64,000 bases of DNA, from assembly GCA_963835735.1 (NCBI GenBank), contig CAWIGP010000005.1, positions 434,001 through 498,000 on the forward strand. Reading direction: 5' to 3'. The notes under the pieces were generated by a model. The model saw nothing but the letters and a program-made list of their open reading frames with translations, did no database searches and was not told the origin of the DNA. Made by a program: the position numbers and the translations under genes. Shown here one piece after another: positions 8,157-16,384 of this stretch. Origin of the DNA: DASQMT01 sp963835735 (GTDB lineage Bacteria; Actinomycetota; Thermoleophilia; Solirubrobacterales; Solirubrobacteraceae). Numbering within the stretch: the first letter of the stretch is position 1; every line of letters starts with the position of its first letter.

Positions 8157-9037
8157 CAGCCGCGGTTGGCGAGGAGCTGCTGCTCCTCGAGCTTGCGCGA
8201 CTCCAGCGACGTCATCGCCTGGCCCAGGCCCTCGCTCGCGCGGGCGACGCGGTCGGGATCCTGGAAGTGGGTCGTCGCCTCGACGATCGCAGCGGCGCGG
8301 CCCGCCGGGTCCTCGGACTTGAAGATGCCCGAGCCGACGAACACGCCCTCGGCGCCGAGCTGCATCACGAGCGACGCGTCGGCGGGGGTGGCGATCCCGC
8401 CCGCGCAGAACAGCACCACCGGCAGCCGGCCGGCGGCGGCGACGACGCGCACGAGGTCGAGCGGCGACTGCAGCTCCTTGGCCGCGGTCGCGAGCTCGGG
8501 TTCGTCGAGCTGCTGGAGGCGGCGGATCTCGGCGCGGATCGCGCGCAGGTGGCGGACGGCCTCGACGATGTCGCCGGTGCCGGCCTCGCCCTTGGAGCGG
8601 ATCATCGCCGCGCCCTCGCCGATCCGGCGCAGCGCCTCGCCGAGGCTGGTCGCGCCGCACACGAACGGGACCTTGAACGCCCACTTGTCGATGTGGTTGG
8701 CCTCGTCGGCGGGCGTCAGCACCTCGGACTCGTCGACGTAGTCGACCTCGAGCGCCTCCAGCACCTGCGCCTCGGCGAAGTGCCCGATGCGCGCCTTGGC
8801 CATCACCGGGATCGTGACGGCCTCCTGGATGCCCTTGATCAGCAGCGGGTCGGACATGCGCGCGACGCCGCCGTCGCGGCGGATGTCGGCGGGCACGCGC
8901 TCGAGCGCCATGACGGCGGCGGCCCCGGCATCCTCGGCGATCTTCGCCTGCTCGGCGTCTACGACGTCCATGATGACGCCGCCCTTCAGCATCTCGGCCA
9001 GGCCGGCCTTCACCCGGAACGTCGCTTCGTCACGCAT
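8153..9037 (-). CDS. pdxS: Pyridoxal 5'-phosphate synthase lyase subunit
   Basis: TIM-barrel synthase of 294 residues that makes PLP from ribose 5-phosphate, glyceraldehyde 3-phosphate and ammonia. Visible motifs: KGGVIMDVV (early Asp), ALERVPADIR (Lys/Arg region), MAKARIGHF with the catalytic Lys, and GEAGTGDIVEAV for phosphate binding. The ATG at 9037 is preceded by TAACCT and 7 bases, a likely leaderless promoter; a GTG two codons upstream sits too close to that box. First gene of the pdxS-pdxT-phosphatase operon. Confidence 0.95.
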   Translation of the reverse strand: MRDEATFRVKAGLAEMLKGGVIMDVVDAEQAKIAEDAGAAAVMALERVPADIRRDGGVARMSDPLLIKGIQEAVTIPVMAKARIGHFAEAQVLEALEVDYVDESEVLTPADEANHIDKWAFKVPFVCGATSLGEALRRIGEGAAMIRSKGEAGTGDIVEAVRHLRAIRAEIRRLQQLDEPELATAAKELQSPLDLVRVVAAAGRLPVVLFCAGGIATPADASLVMQLGAEGVFVGSGIFKSEDPAGRAAAIVEATTHFQDPDRVARASEGLGQAMTSLESRKLEEQQLLANRGW

Positions 9038-9083
9038 AAGCACAAGGTTACGACGAAGCGCCGTTCCGATCTGTCTAAAGCAG

Positions 9084-10598
9084 CTATACCGCGTCCAGCA
9101 CCTCCGCGGCGGCGCGCTGCCCCGTGAACACCGCGCCGTTCAGGTAGCCCTGGAAGTCCTGGGTGGTGTGTTCGCCACAGAAGTGCACGGCGCCCTCCAT
9201 CTCGGACTCGGCCCCGCCGAACAACTGGTACTGGCCGACGCGATAGTAGGAGTACGAGCCCAGCGTCCACTCGTAGCTGGGCCAGTGGTCGACGGTGGCC
9301 CGGCCGTCCCAGGCGGCCGTCGCCCCGGGGATCACCGGCTCGAGCTGGTCGAGGAACCTGCGGGCGCGCTGCGTCGGCGCCCCGGACGCGAATGAGTCGC
9401 CGATCCGGCCGCCCGTGTAGTCGACGAGCACGCCGGCCGGACGCGGCTGCGCGCGCGAGACGTCCCAGGAGTTCTGGTAGCCCCGGTCGGAGTACGTGTC
9501 GCCGTTGCAGCCGATGTCCTCCCACACGCGGCGCGTGAACCCAACGTGGAGCTTGGAGTTCGTCCCCATTCCGAGCTCCCGGATCGCGCGCTCCTTGATC
9601 TGCTTGAAGCCCGCCTGAGACCAATCGACCGACGTCCGCATGATCGTGAACGGCAACGCGAGGATCACGCGGTCGGCCACGACGGTCCGCGTCGGACCGC
9701 CGCTCGTCACGCCCAGCGCATAGGAGCCGTCGGGCCGAGCGCTGATCCCCACCAACCGGTTCCCGAGCTGGATCTGGCCGGGTGCGAGGCCTCCGGCGAG
9801 CGCGTCGACGATCCGATCGTTGCCGCCGCGTACGTGGTACTTCTCGTTCGACCGCCCCAGCAGCCGCAGCTGGCCCTGCCCCGAGTAGCCGAGTAGGTAG
9901 AGCAGGTTGAGCGCGCTCTGGTCGCTGCATTCCGCCCCGAACTCGATGTTGTAGGTCACGTCGAGCAGCTGCCCGAGGCGCGACGCGATCCCGCCGGGCA
10001 CGCTCTCCTCGATCCAGTCGATCACGCTCATCGCGTCGAGCTTCCGCCCGCGCTGCGTCGACGTCGTGTAGGTCGTCGGATAGGACGCGTCTGAGAGGTC
10101 GCGGTGGAGCTTCTGGTAGACGCCGTTGAAGTCGTCCTCCGCCTCGGCCACCGTGTACGGCGCGCCGTCGAAGTGGTAGAGCGCGTCGGTGCCCGCCGCC
10201 TCGGCGCGGTCGAGGTTGTCGAGCTGCAGCTGCAACTCCTGGCAGAGCTGGCGGATCTCGACGTGGCCGGTGTCGATCAACTCCCCGCCTCGCTCGACCA
10301 CTATGCCCGGGGCGAACGCGCCGCGCCGGGTCCACACGCGGCCGCCGATCCGGTCGGCGGCCTCCAGCACGGTGGCGGACACGCCCGCCTGCCGCAACCG
10401 GTACGCGCACGTGAGCCCCGCCAGGCCCGCACCCACGACGACGATGCGTTGCTGGGTCGACACCGCCGCGCGCGCCGGCCGTGTGGGCACGGCGGCGGCG
10501 AGGGCGGCGGCGCCGGCGGCGCCGAGGAACTGGCGGCGGGTGGAGGACGAGTCCAGCGCCATGCGCTGGACGGCGTCCGCGAGGGGCGTGCGGGGCAT
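9084..10598 (-). CDS. Tat-exported flavin monoamine oxidase family protein
   Basis: A 504-residue FAD amine oxidase. STRRQFLGAAGAAALAAAV is a twin-arginine signal. The Rossmann motif IVVVGAGLAGLTCAYRL and the following GGRVWTRRG bind FAD. The C-terminal FCGEHTTQDFQGYLNGAVFTG closes the flavin site, as in L-amino acid and monoamine oxidases. TAGCGT ends 6 bases before the ATG (leaderless candidate). It probably oxidises an amine or amino acid outside the membrane; the substrate is not evident. Confidence 0.88.
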   Translation of the reverse strand: MPRTPLADAVQRMALDSSSTRRQFLGAAGAAALAAAVPTRPARAAVSTQQRIVVVGAGLAGLTCAYRLRQAGVSATVLEAADRIGGRVWTRRGAFAPGIVVERGGELIDTGHVEIRQLCQELQLQLDNLDRAEAAGTDALYHFDGAPYTVAEAEDDFNGVYQKLHRDLSDASYPTTYTTSTQRGRKLDAMSVIDWIEESVPGGIASRLGQLLDVTYNIEFGAECSDQSALNLLYLLGYSGQGQLRLLGRSNEKYHVRGGNDRIVDALAGGLAPGQIQLGNRLVGISARPDGSYALGVTSGGPTRTVVADRVILALPFTIMRTSVDWSQAGFKQIKERAIRELGMGTNSKLHVGFTRRVWEDIGCNGDTYSDRGYQNSWDVSRAQPRPAGVLVDYTGGRIGDSFASGAPTQRARRFLDQLEPVIPGATAAWDGRATVDHWPSYEWTLGSYSYYRVGQYQLFGGAESEMEGAVHFCGEHTTQDFQGYLNGAVFTGQRAAAEVLDAV

Positions 10599-10740
10599 GG
10601 TGCGACGCTACGCGAACCGCTCGTGCCTATGTGCACAAAGCGTCCTCACGGTCAGATTACGCGCCGATACGTTGGCCGGATGCGGTCTTTCCGTTGGTGG
10701 CGGCCATCGATTCGGCGAGTCGCGAACCGCACGTGGCCCG

Positions 10741-11607
10741 CTACTTCAACTTAAAAGCCCGGATTCGCTCGTCGTACTGCGACGTGTCGCGCGAGTAGAC
10801 CCCATAGGCGAGCGCCTGCAGGATCGAGAGCAGGCCGCTGTGCGAGCGCACGAACGCCGGCGAGTTCGAGGAGTAGTACAGCGTGCGGTCGGCGAGCTTG
10901 GCGACCTCGGAGAGCGTGGCATCGACGATCGCGAGCGTCGGCGCCTTGCGGTGGCGCGCGATCTTCATCGCGCGAACGACCAGCGGGTGCGGTCGCCCGG
11001 CCGAGAGGCCGATCACGAGCGTGTTTCCGTCGATCCGGCCGAGTCGCGAGAGCGCCTCCTGCGACGGCGACGCGGCGATCTCCGCCCGGATGTCGAGCAG
11101 CATCAGCAGGTGCCGCAGGTAGGAGGCGAAGAACGCCATCTGGTCGGTGCCGGCGATCAACACCCGGTCGCAGGTGGCGATCAGCTCGATCGAGGCCTCG
11201 ACCTCCGAGCGCGAGACGCGCCGGGCGGTGTCCTCGACGTTGACGTGGTCGGCCGCGATCGCCGACTCGAAAGGGTTCATGTCGAGCGAGAACAGCGGCG
11301 CCGCCGGCTCGAGCCCGCGCGGCGGCCGGCGGTGGCCGTGGCGGTACTCCTCGCGCGCGGACTCCTGCAGCTCCGGGAACCCCTCGAAGCCGAGCGCCTG
11401 GGAGAAGCGCACGACCGTCGAGGACGACGTGTTCGCACGCCGCGCGAGCTCCTCGGCGGTGTGGAACGCGACCTCGTCGAGGTGGTCGACGACGTACTGC
11501 GCGACGTCCTTCTGAGAGCGCGAGAACTCGTCGAAGCGCGACGTGATGTAAGCGGACAGCGTCTGGTGGCCCTTGGCGGCCGGAGGCATCGGAACGGTTC
11601 TCGGCAT
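10741..11607 (-). CDS. MurR/RpiR family transcriptional regulator
   Basis: A 288-residue protein with an N-terminal helix-turn-helix of RpiR type (SQKDVAQYVVDHL, TAEELARRANTSSSTVVRFSQALGF) and a C-terminal SIS domain (CDRVLIAGTDQMAFFASYL, GNTLVIGLSAGRPHPLVV) that normally senses a phosphosugar or amino sugar. It is divergent from rmlC-gluQ. The intergene contains GCCGGGC (11631-11637) and GCCCGGC (11654-11660) facing each other around the rmlC -10 box, a possible site for this regulator. The amine oxidase downstream may be in the same transcript. Confidence 0.85.
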   Translation of the reverse strand: MPRTVPMPPAAKGHQTLSAYITSRFDEFSRSQKDVAQYVVDHLDEVAFHTAEELARRANTSSSTVVRFSQALGFEGFPELQESAREEYRHGHRRPPRGLEPAAPLFSLDMNPFESAIAADHVNVEDTARRVSRSEVEASIELIATCDRVLIAGTDQMAFFASYLRHLLMLLDIRAEIAASPSQEALSRLGRIDGNTLVIGLSAGRPHPLVVRAMKIARHRKAPTLAIVDATLSEVAKLADRTLYYSSNSPAFVRSHSGLLSILQALAYGVYSRDTSQYDERIRAFKLK

Positions 11608-11662
11608 GGCCCGACCTCGTTTCGACGCTCGCCGGGCTTATCCCTTCTAGGCTGCCCGGCAA

Positions 11663-12223
11663 ATGCAGCGACTTCCGACTCGCCTGCCCGGGCTCGTGCT
11701 CCTGGCGCCCGCGGTACACGGCGACGCGCGCGGGTTCTTCATCGAGACGTACCGCGCCGACGCCTGGGCCGCGGAGGGCGTTCCGACGGAGTTCGTCCAG
11801 GACAACCACTCGCGCTCGCGGCGCGGCACCGTGCGCGGGCTGCACTTCCAGACCGATCCGGGACAGGGCAAGCTCGTACGGGCGGCGCGCGGGCGGGTCT
11901 TCGACGTGGTCGTCGACCTGCGCCGCGGCTCACCCACGTTCGGCGAGTGGGAGGCCGTCGAGCTCGACGACGAGCACGGCCTCCAGCTCTACATCCCCGT
12001 CGGCTTCGGCCACGGCTTCTGCGTGCTCTCGGAGACCGCCGACTTCGTCTACAAGTGCACCGCCTACTACGACGCGAGGACCGAGGCCGGCATCCGCTTC
12101 GACGACCCCGACGTCGGCGTCGAGTGGCCCGACGGCGTCGAGCTGCTCTACTCCGAGCGCGACCGCGACGCCCCACGGCTCGCGGAGCTGGCCGACACGC
12201 TCCCGTTCCGCTACGAGGGATGA
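11663..12223 (+). CDS. rmlC: dTDP-4-dehydrorhamnose 3,5-epimerase family protein
   Basis: RmlC-like cupin of 186 residues. Family hallmarks: DARGFFIETYRAD, FVQDNHSRSRRGTVRGLHFQ with the catalytic His, and the pocket strand YIPVGFGHGFCVLSETADFVYKCTAYY. It epimerises the 4-keto sugar nucleotide in dTDP-rhamnose synthesis. No rmlA, rmlB or rmlD lies in the window. TAGGCT sits 9 bases before the ATG. The stop overlaps gluQ (ATGA). The exact sugar product is inferred from the family. Confidence 0.85.
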   Translation: MQRLPTRLPGLVLLAPAVHGDARGFFIETYRADAWAAEGVPTEFVQDNHSRSRRGTVRGLHFQTDPGQGKLVRAARGRVFDVVVDLRRGSPTFGEWEAVELDDEHGLQLYIPVGFGHGFCVLSETADFVYKCTAYYDARTEAGIRFDDPDVGVEWPDGVELLYSERDRDAPRLAELADTLPFRYEG

Positions 12224-13116
12224 CGAGCGACGGCCGCTTCGCCCCCAGCCCGACGGGCACGCTGCACGTGGGCAACCTGCGGACGGCGCTGCTCGCGTGG
12301 CTCTTTGCGCGCACCGCCGGCGCGCGCTTTCTCGTGCGCATGGAGGACCTCGACCACGGCCGGCTGGTGACCGGCGCGGCGGAGCGACAGCTCGCCGATC
12401 TGCGCGCGATCGGGCTCGACTGGGATGGCGAGGTCGTCTATCAGTCGAACCGCCACGATGCCTACGAGGCGGCGCTCGAGCGGCTGCTGGCGGCCGGCGA
12501 CCTCTACGAGTGCTTCTGCACGCGGGCGGAGATCCGCGCCGCGGCATCCGCGCCGCACGGCCCGCTGACCGAGGGCGCCTATCCGGGCACCTGTCTGCGG
12601 CTGACCGAGGCCGAGCGCCGGCGCAAACGCGCCGGCGGGCGCCCGCCGGCGCTGCGGGTGCGCGCGAACGGTGCGCGGGTCGCGTTCACCGACCGCGTGC
12701 ACGGTCGGCGGGAGGGCGTCGTCGACGACTTCGTCGTACGCCGCAACGACGGCGCGCCGGCGTACAACCTCGCGGTGATCGTCGACGACGTGTGGCAGGG
12801 GATCGGCGAGGTCGTGCGCGCCGACGATCTGCTCGACAGCACGCCGCGCCAGATCTTCCTGGCCGAGCGGCTGGGGCTCGAGCCGCCGGCCTACGCGCAC
12901 GTGCCGCTCGTGCTCGGACCGGACGGCGCGCGGCTGGCGAAGCGCCACGGCTCGGTGACGCTCGACGAACTCGACGCGGCCGCGGCGGTGCGCTGGATGG
13001 CGCGCACGCTCGGGATGGAAGGCGCCGCGTCGGCGGCCGAGATGCGCGAGCGCTTCGACCCGGCCACGCTGCCGCGCGAGCCGACGCGCTGGACGGGGCC
13101 GGCAGCGTTCCGCTAG
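12220..13116 (+). CDS. gluQ: Glutamyl-Q tRNA(Asp) synthetase
   Basis: A 298-residue truncated glutamyl-tRNA synthetase paralogue lacking an anticodon-binding domain. It attaches Glu to queuosine in tRNA-Asp. RFAPSPTGTLHVGNL is the HIGH region. The zinc site typical of GluQ-RS is seen as ECFC followed by GAYPGTC (Cys-x-Cys, Tyr, Cys). LAKRHGSVT replaces KMSKS. It is coupled to rmlC by an ATGA overlap. Its stop shares CTAG with the convergent membrane gene. Confidence 0.92.
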   Translation: MTSDGRFAPSPTGTLHVGNLRTALLAWLFARTAGARFLVRMEDLDHGRLVTGAAERQLADLRAIGLDWDGEVVYQSNRHDAYEAALERLLAAGDLYECFCTRAEIRAAASAPHGPLTEGAYPGTCLRLTEAERRRKRAGGRPPALRVRANGARVAFTDRVHGRREGVVDDFVVRRNDGAPAYNLAVIVDDVWQGIGEVVRADDLLDSTPRQIFLAERLGLEPPAYAHVPLVLGPDGARLAKRHGSVTLDELDAAAAVRWMARTLGMEGAASAAEMRERFDPATLPREPTRWTGPAAFR

Positions 13117-14453
13117 CAGGCGGCGGCCAGCGTCCAGTCGCCCTCGCGGGCGAGCTCCTCGAACCCGGGCGCGACCGGCAGCGCCGGGCCGCCGTCGTAG
13201 CCGGGCGGCGCGCGATACACGGTGCCCGGCGGGCGCGGCGCGTCGGCGAGGTGCTCCATCGAGACGTCCAGCCGCCACGCCACCATGGCCTTCATCGGCT
13301 GGTTGGTGTAGACGGGCGCGCAGGGCTCCGCCGCGCCGGCCGCATCGGCGCGGTCGACGAGTGCGTAGAGCTGCTCGCGGCGGTCCGCGCGCGCGTCTAG
13401 TTCATCGAGCTGGTCGCCGAGGTCGCCGGAGGTGAACGCGAGCGTGGCGGCGACCAGCGCGGCCGCGAGCGCGGCCGCCGGCCCGGGCCGGCGCGCGAGA
13501 GCAGCGACGCCGACGCCGGCCAGCACGCACGCGACCGCCGCGGGCGCCACGTTGTAGCGCGGGTTGCCGGCGTAACCGGCCTGGGTCATCACCGCCACGA
13601 GCGCGACCCACGCGAGCGCGCCGGCCGCGAGCATGCGCGCCGTGCGGCCTCCGAGCGCGGCGCCGGCGATCGCCATCGCGAGCACGGGCAGCGTCACCAG
13701 CTCGGCGAAGTCCACCAGCACCTCGAGCGCCGGGAAGTCGGCGTTGACCGCGCTCTGCGGGCTCGCCGTGCCCCGCGCGGCGTCGGACGCGCCGAGCGCC
13801 CCGCCCGCGCCGATCGCATCGGGGCCGAACCAGAGCAGCGGCACCGGGATCAGCGCCAGCGCGAGCACGCCGAGCGATTCGCGCTCGGTGCGCCAGAGCC
13901 AGAGCGCGTAGACGCCGAGGAACGGCCAGGCCTCCGGGCGCAGCAGCGCCGCCGCCAGCGCCAGCGCCAGCGCGGCCCGCGTTCGCCCCTTCAGGTGCGC
14001 GACGACCGCCCAGAGGACCGCGGCGGCGAGCAGCCCCTCGCTGTTGCCCAGCGCGGTGTTGAAGAACCACCAGCTGCTCAGCGCGACCGTCAGCGCGGCG
14101 GCCGCCGCCGCCGCGCGGCTCGTCCCGCCCGCTTCACGGGCCTTGCCACCGGCTGCAGCGGCGACGTGGTGGGAGAGCACGGCCGCGCCTGCCACCGCGA
14201 GCAGCCCGCCGGCGCGCGCGAGCACGAGCCACAGCGCCGGCGCGGCGTCGCCGGCGAGCGTCAGCGGCGTGGTCGCGACGACCGGCAGCGGCTTCCACGA
14301 CGGCCCACCGGCGGTGTCGAGCTCGAGCCGGGTTACCTCCCGTCCCCATACGACCCATGACCAAGGGTCGAATGCGAGCGCCCAGGGCAGCAGCAGTGAC
14401 AGCGCGGCGAGCGCGAGGCAGGCGGCGACGAGCCGGCCCGCGGCGTCACGCAA
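13113..14453 (-). CDS. GT-C-like multi-pass membrane protein
   Basis: A 446-residue protein with many hydrophobic helices and a soluble C-terminal part. The early periplasmic segment (FDPWSWVVWGREVTRLEL) and NSEGLLAAAVLWA, LLRPEAWPFLGVYALWLWR resemble GT-C glycosyltransferases of the ArnT/PMT type, but no clear catalytic Asp motif was identified. The apparent start is TTG, overlapping the upstream coiled-coil gene by 8 bases, so it is the last gene of a three-gene operon. It could act in cell-envelope glycosylation; this is inference. Confidence 0.65.
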   Translation of the reverse strand: MRDAAGRLVAACLALAALSLLLPWALAFDPWSWVVWGREVTRLELDTAGGPSWKPLPVVATTPLTLAGDAAPALWLVLARAGGLLAVAGAAVLSHHVAAAAGGKAREAGGTSRAAAAAAALTVALSSWWFFNTALGNSEGLLAAAVLWAVVAHLKGRTRAALALALAAALLRPEAWPFLGVYALWLWRTERESLGVLALALIPVPLLWFGPDAIGAGGALGASDAARGTASPQSAVNADFPALEVLVDFAELVTLPVLAMAIAGAALGGRTARMLAAGALAWVALVAVMTQAGYAGNPRYNVAPAAVACVLAGVGVAALARRPGPAAALAAALVAATLAFTSGDLGDQLDELDARADRREQLYALVDRADAAGAAEPCAPVYTNQPMKAMVAWRLDVSMEHLADAPRPPGTVYRAPPGYDGGPALPVAPGFEELAREGDWTLAAAC

Positions 14454-15693
14454 TGTAGATGAGGATCAGCACGAAGGCTGTGAGCAACACGGCGACGACC
14501 ACGGCCGCGAGCACGCGCGTCGCCCACACCTCGCCGGGGCTGCGGCGCGCAGCCACCGTCGCGCCGGCGCGGGCCCGCGCGGCGGACGCCGTCCGCAGCG
14601 GCCGCGGCATGGCGGGCTCCTCGTCGTGCCCGTCCCCGTTGGTCGCGAAGAGCCCCTCGAACCGCGCCTTGAGCGCCTGGAACGCGCTGGACCCGGCAGC
14701 CACGACCGGCGACGTGTGCTGAACATCCTTTCCGGGCTCAGAGAGCACAGCGGTCTCGACCGTCGCGTCGCCGCCGGCGGGCGGTGGCATCGCCTGCGTG
14801 GCGGGGCCGGCGGAGGAGTCGCCGGGCGGCGGCATCGGCTCGGTCGGCGGCGCCGCGGCGCGCTCGCGCGCGGCCGCCTCCTCGCGCTGCGCGAGCTCCG
14901 CGGTCAGCCGCGTGACCTCCGCACGCTCGGCGTGCAGCTGCTCGTGGACCGCAGCAAGCTCGGCCTGGTGCTTGTCGCGCGACTCCTCGGCCTCGGCCGC
15001 GGCGTCGGAGAACGCCTGGTGGAGCTCGTCGATGTCAGCCTGCCAGCGGGCACGCTCGGCCGCGACCGCCACCTCCGTCTCGCCGATGGCCGCGTCGCGC
15101 TCGGCCACGATCCGCTGGACCTCCACCGTCATCGCCTCGGCGCCCGCCAGCTTCTCGCCGCGCAGCCGCTCGAGCTCGTCCGCGAGCCGCTGGATCTCCA
15201 CCGTCCGCTCGTCCGCGTCGGGGGGCCGTGACTCCTCCTCGTCGACCTCGTCGAGCTGGGCGCGCAACGCGATGATCTCGCGTTCCCGGCCGGCCAGCTC
15301 GGCGCGCAGGCGTTCGACCTGACCATGCAGCGCGACGGTCTCCGCGCGCAGCGCGTCGTCGGTGGGCTGCTCGGAGGCTGGGCGCCGGCGGCGCCTTCGC
15401 TTCCGATCCGGCAGCGGCAGGTCGACCACCAGGTTGCCGCCGACCTCGAGCTCCGCGCCGGCGATCTCAGCCGGGTCTCCCGGCCAGGAGAACGACGCGC
15501 GCCACGCGGCGCCCAGTTGACCGCCGGGAAGCGCGACGATCCGCTTACGGCGACCGTTCTCGGTGTCGATCGTCAGCACGGGCCGGTTGAGGCTGTGCGA
15601 GCCCAGCCCCTTCCAGCGACCCGCGACCTCGAGCCGCTCGTCGGCCCACTCGAAGCACTCCAGTTCGAAGGCGACCTCACGCGCCGGCGCCAT
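14446..15693 (-). CDS. Tail-anchored coiled-coil protein with N-terminal beta-rich domain
   Basis: A 415-residue protein not recognised as a named family. Residues about 1-95 look like a beta-sandwich (FELECFEWADERLEVAGRW, RPVLTIDTENGRRK, ASFSWPGDPAEI). A basic run (RKRRRRRRP) leads into a long coiled coil rich in Glu/Ala/Arg (about 115-275), then a Pro-rich linker, and a single C-terminal TM helix (VLAAVVVAVLLTAFVLILIYI). It starts with ATG overlapping the stop of the upstream four-TM gene. Likely a cytoplasmic scaffold anchored in the membrane; partners probably include its two operon neighbours. Confidence 0.7.
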   Translation of the reverse strand: MAPAREVAFELECFEWADERLEVAGRWKGLGSHSLNRPVLTIDTENGRRKRIVALPGGQLGAAWRASFSWPGDPAEIAGAELEVGGNLVVDLPLPDRKRRRRRRPASEQPTDDALRAETVALHGQVERLRAELAGREREIIALRAQLDEVDEEESRPPDADERTVEIQRLADELERLRGEKLAGAEAMTVEVQRIVAERDAAIGETEVAVAAERARWQADIDELHQAFSDAAAEAEESRDKHQAELAAVHEQLHAERAEVTRLTAELAQREEAAARERAAAPPTEPMPPPGDSSAGPATQAMPPPAGGDATVETAVLSEPGKDVQHTSPVVAAGSSAFQALKARFEGLFATNGDGHDEEPAMPRPLRTASAARARAGATVAARRSPGEVWATRVLAAVVVAVLLTAFVLILIYIA

Positions 15694-16289
15694 CAGTCCT
15701 GCTTCGGCTCGGTGGGCTCGTTCCCTGCCGGAGTTTCGTCCGTCACGCCGGCCTTGGCCTCCTCGGTCCGGACGCGCGCGAACAGGCGGCGGCTTTCCCG
15801 CTCGGGCTGCGTCACCGCCGGAACGTTGTCGGTGGTCGGATCCGCCGGCCCGCGCGCGTCGACCGCGGCGACGCGGCGACGGCCCGGCTCGCGCTCATCG
15901 ACCGTGAACGCGAAGTGCACCCGCCCGACCGTGAGCACCGCGCCCGCGCACAGCACCAGCGCGGCGCCGAGCGCGAGCCAGGCGCCGGTATCCGGATCCA
16001 GCCCGGCCGCCGCGGGCGGCGGATCGATGATCTGCGACGCCACGATCACCGCGACGGCGAGTACGCCCGCGGGCAGCAGCCGGCGGTCGGTCAGCCCGTC
16101 CTCCTGGGTCACCAGCCCGATCCCGGCAGCGATCGCGGCGAGCGCGAGCACGAACAGCACGAGGTCCCACACCTCGAACGCCTCCCACGCCGTGATCTCG
16201 CCGTCGTACCAGTTGAGGAACAGGCTCACGAGCAGGAGCAGCGCTCCCAACGTCACGAGCAGCGGCCCCGCTTCCAGTCTGCGCGTCAT
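15693..16289 (-). CDS. Small membrane protein, about four TM helices, acidic C-terminal tail
   Basis: A 198-residue protein. GAGGAGG four bases upstream sets the ATG (MTRRLEAGPLLV). Hydrophobic segments lie near residues 8-28, 42-65, 78-97 and 108-130; the rest is a charged cytoplasmic tail (DEREPGRRR ... ETPAGNEPTEPKQD). No family recognised. First gene of the operon with the coiled-coil and GT-C-like genes (ATGA overlap). Confidence 0.7.
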   Translation of the reverse strand: MTRRLEAGPLLVTLGALLLLVSLFLNWYDGEITAWEAFEVWDLVLFVLALAAIAAGIGLVTQEDGLTDRRLLPAGVLAVAVIVASQIIDPPPAAAGLDPDTGAWLALGAALVLCAGAVLTVGRVHFAFTVDEREPGRRRVAAVDARGPADPTTDNVPAVTQPERESRRLFARVRTEEAKAGVTDETPAGNEPTEPKQD

Positions 16290-16335
16290 CGGTCCTCCTC
16301 TATCCGTCGGAGGGCACACATCTCAGCAGGTCCGC

Positions 16336-16372
16336 GCGCCCGACGGCCCCAGGAGGTAGGGCCGCCGGGCGC
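16336..16372 (-). terminator. Hairpin downstream of the giant secreted-protein gene
   Basis: Two 14-base arms (16336-16349 and 16359-16372) pair at 13 of 14 positions around a 9-base loop, starting 13 bases after the stop at 16385. There is no T tract, so it is either a weak intrinsic terminator or a 3' stabilising hairpin. Confidence 0.55.
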
Positions 16373-16384
16373 TGGAGGGCGCGC

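Noticed and set aside
11631..11660. GCCGGGC/GCCCGGC facing words around the rmlC start region
   Set aside because: Arms of seven GC bases are expected often in this base composition; kept only as a note on the RpiR gene.
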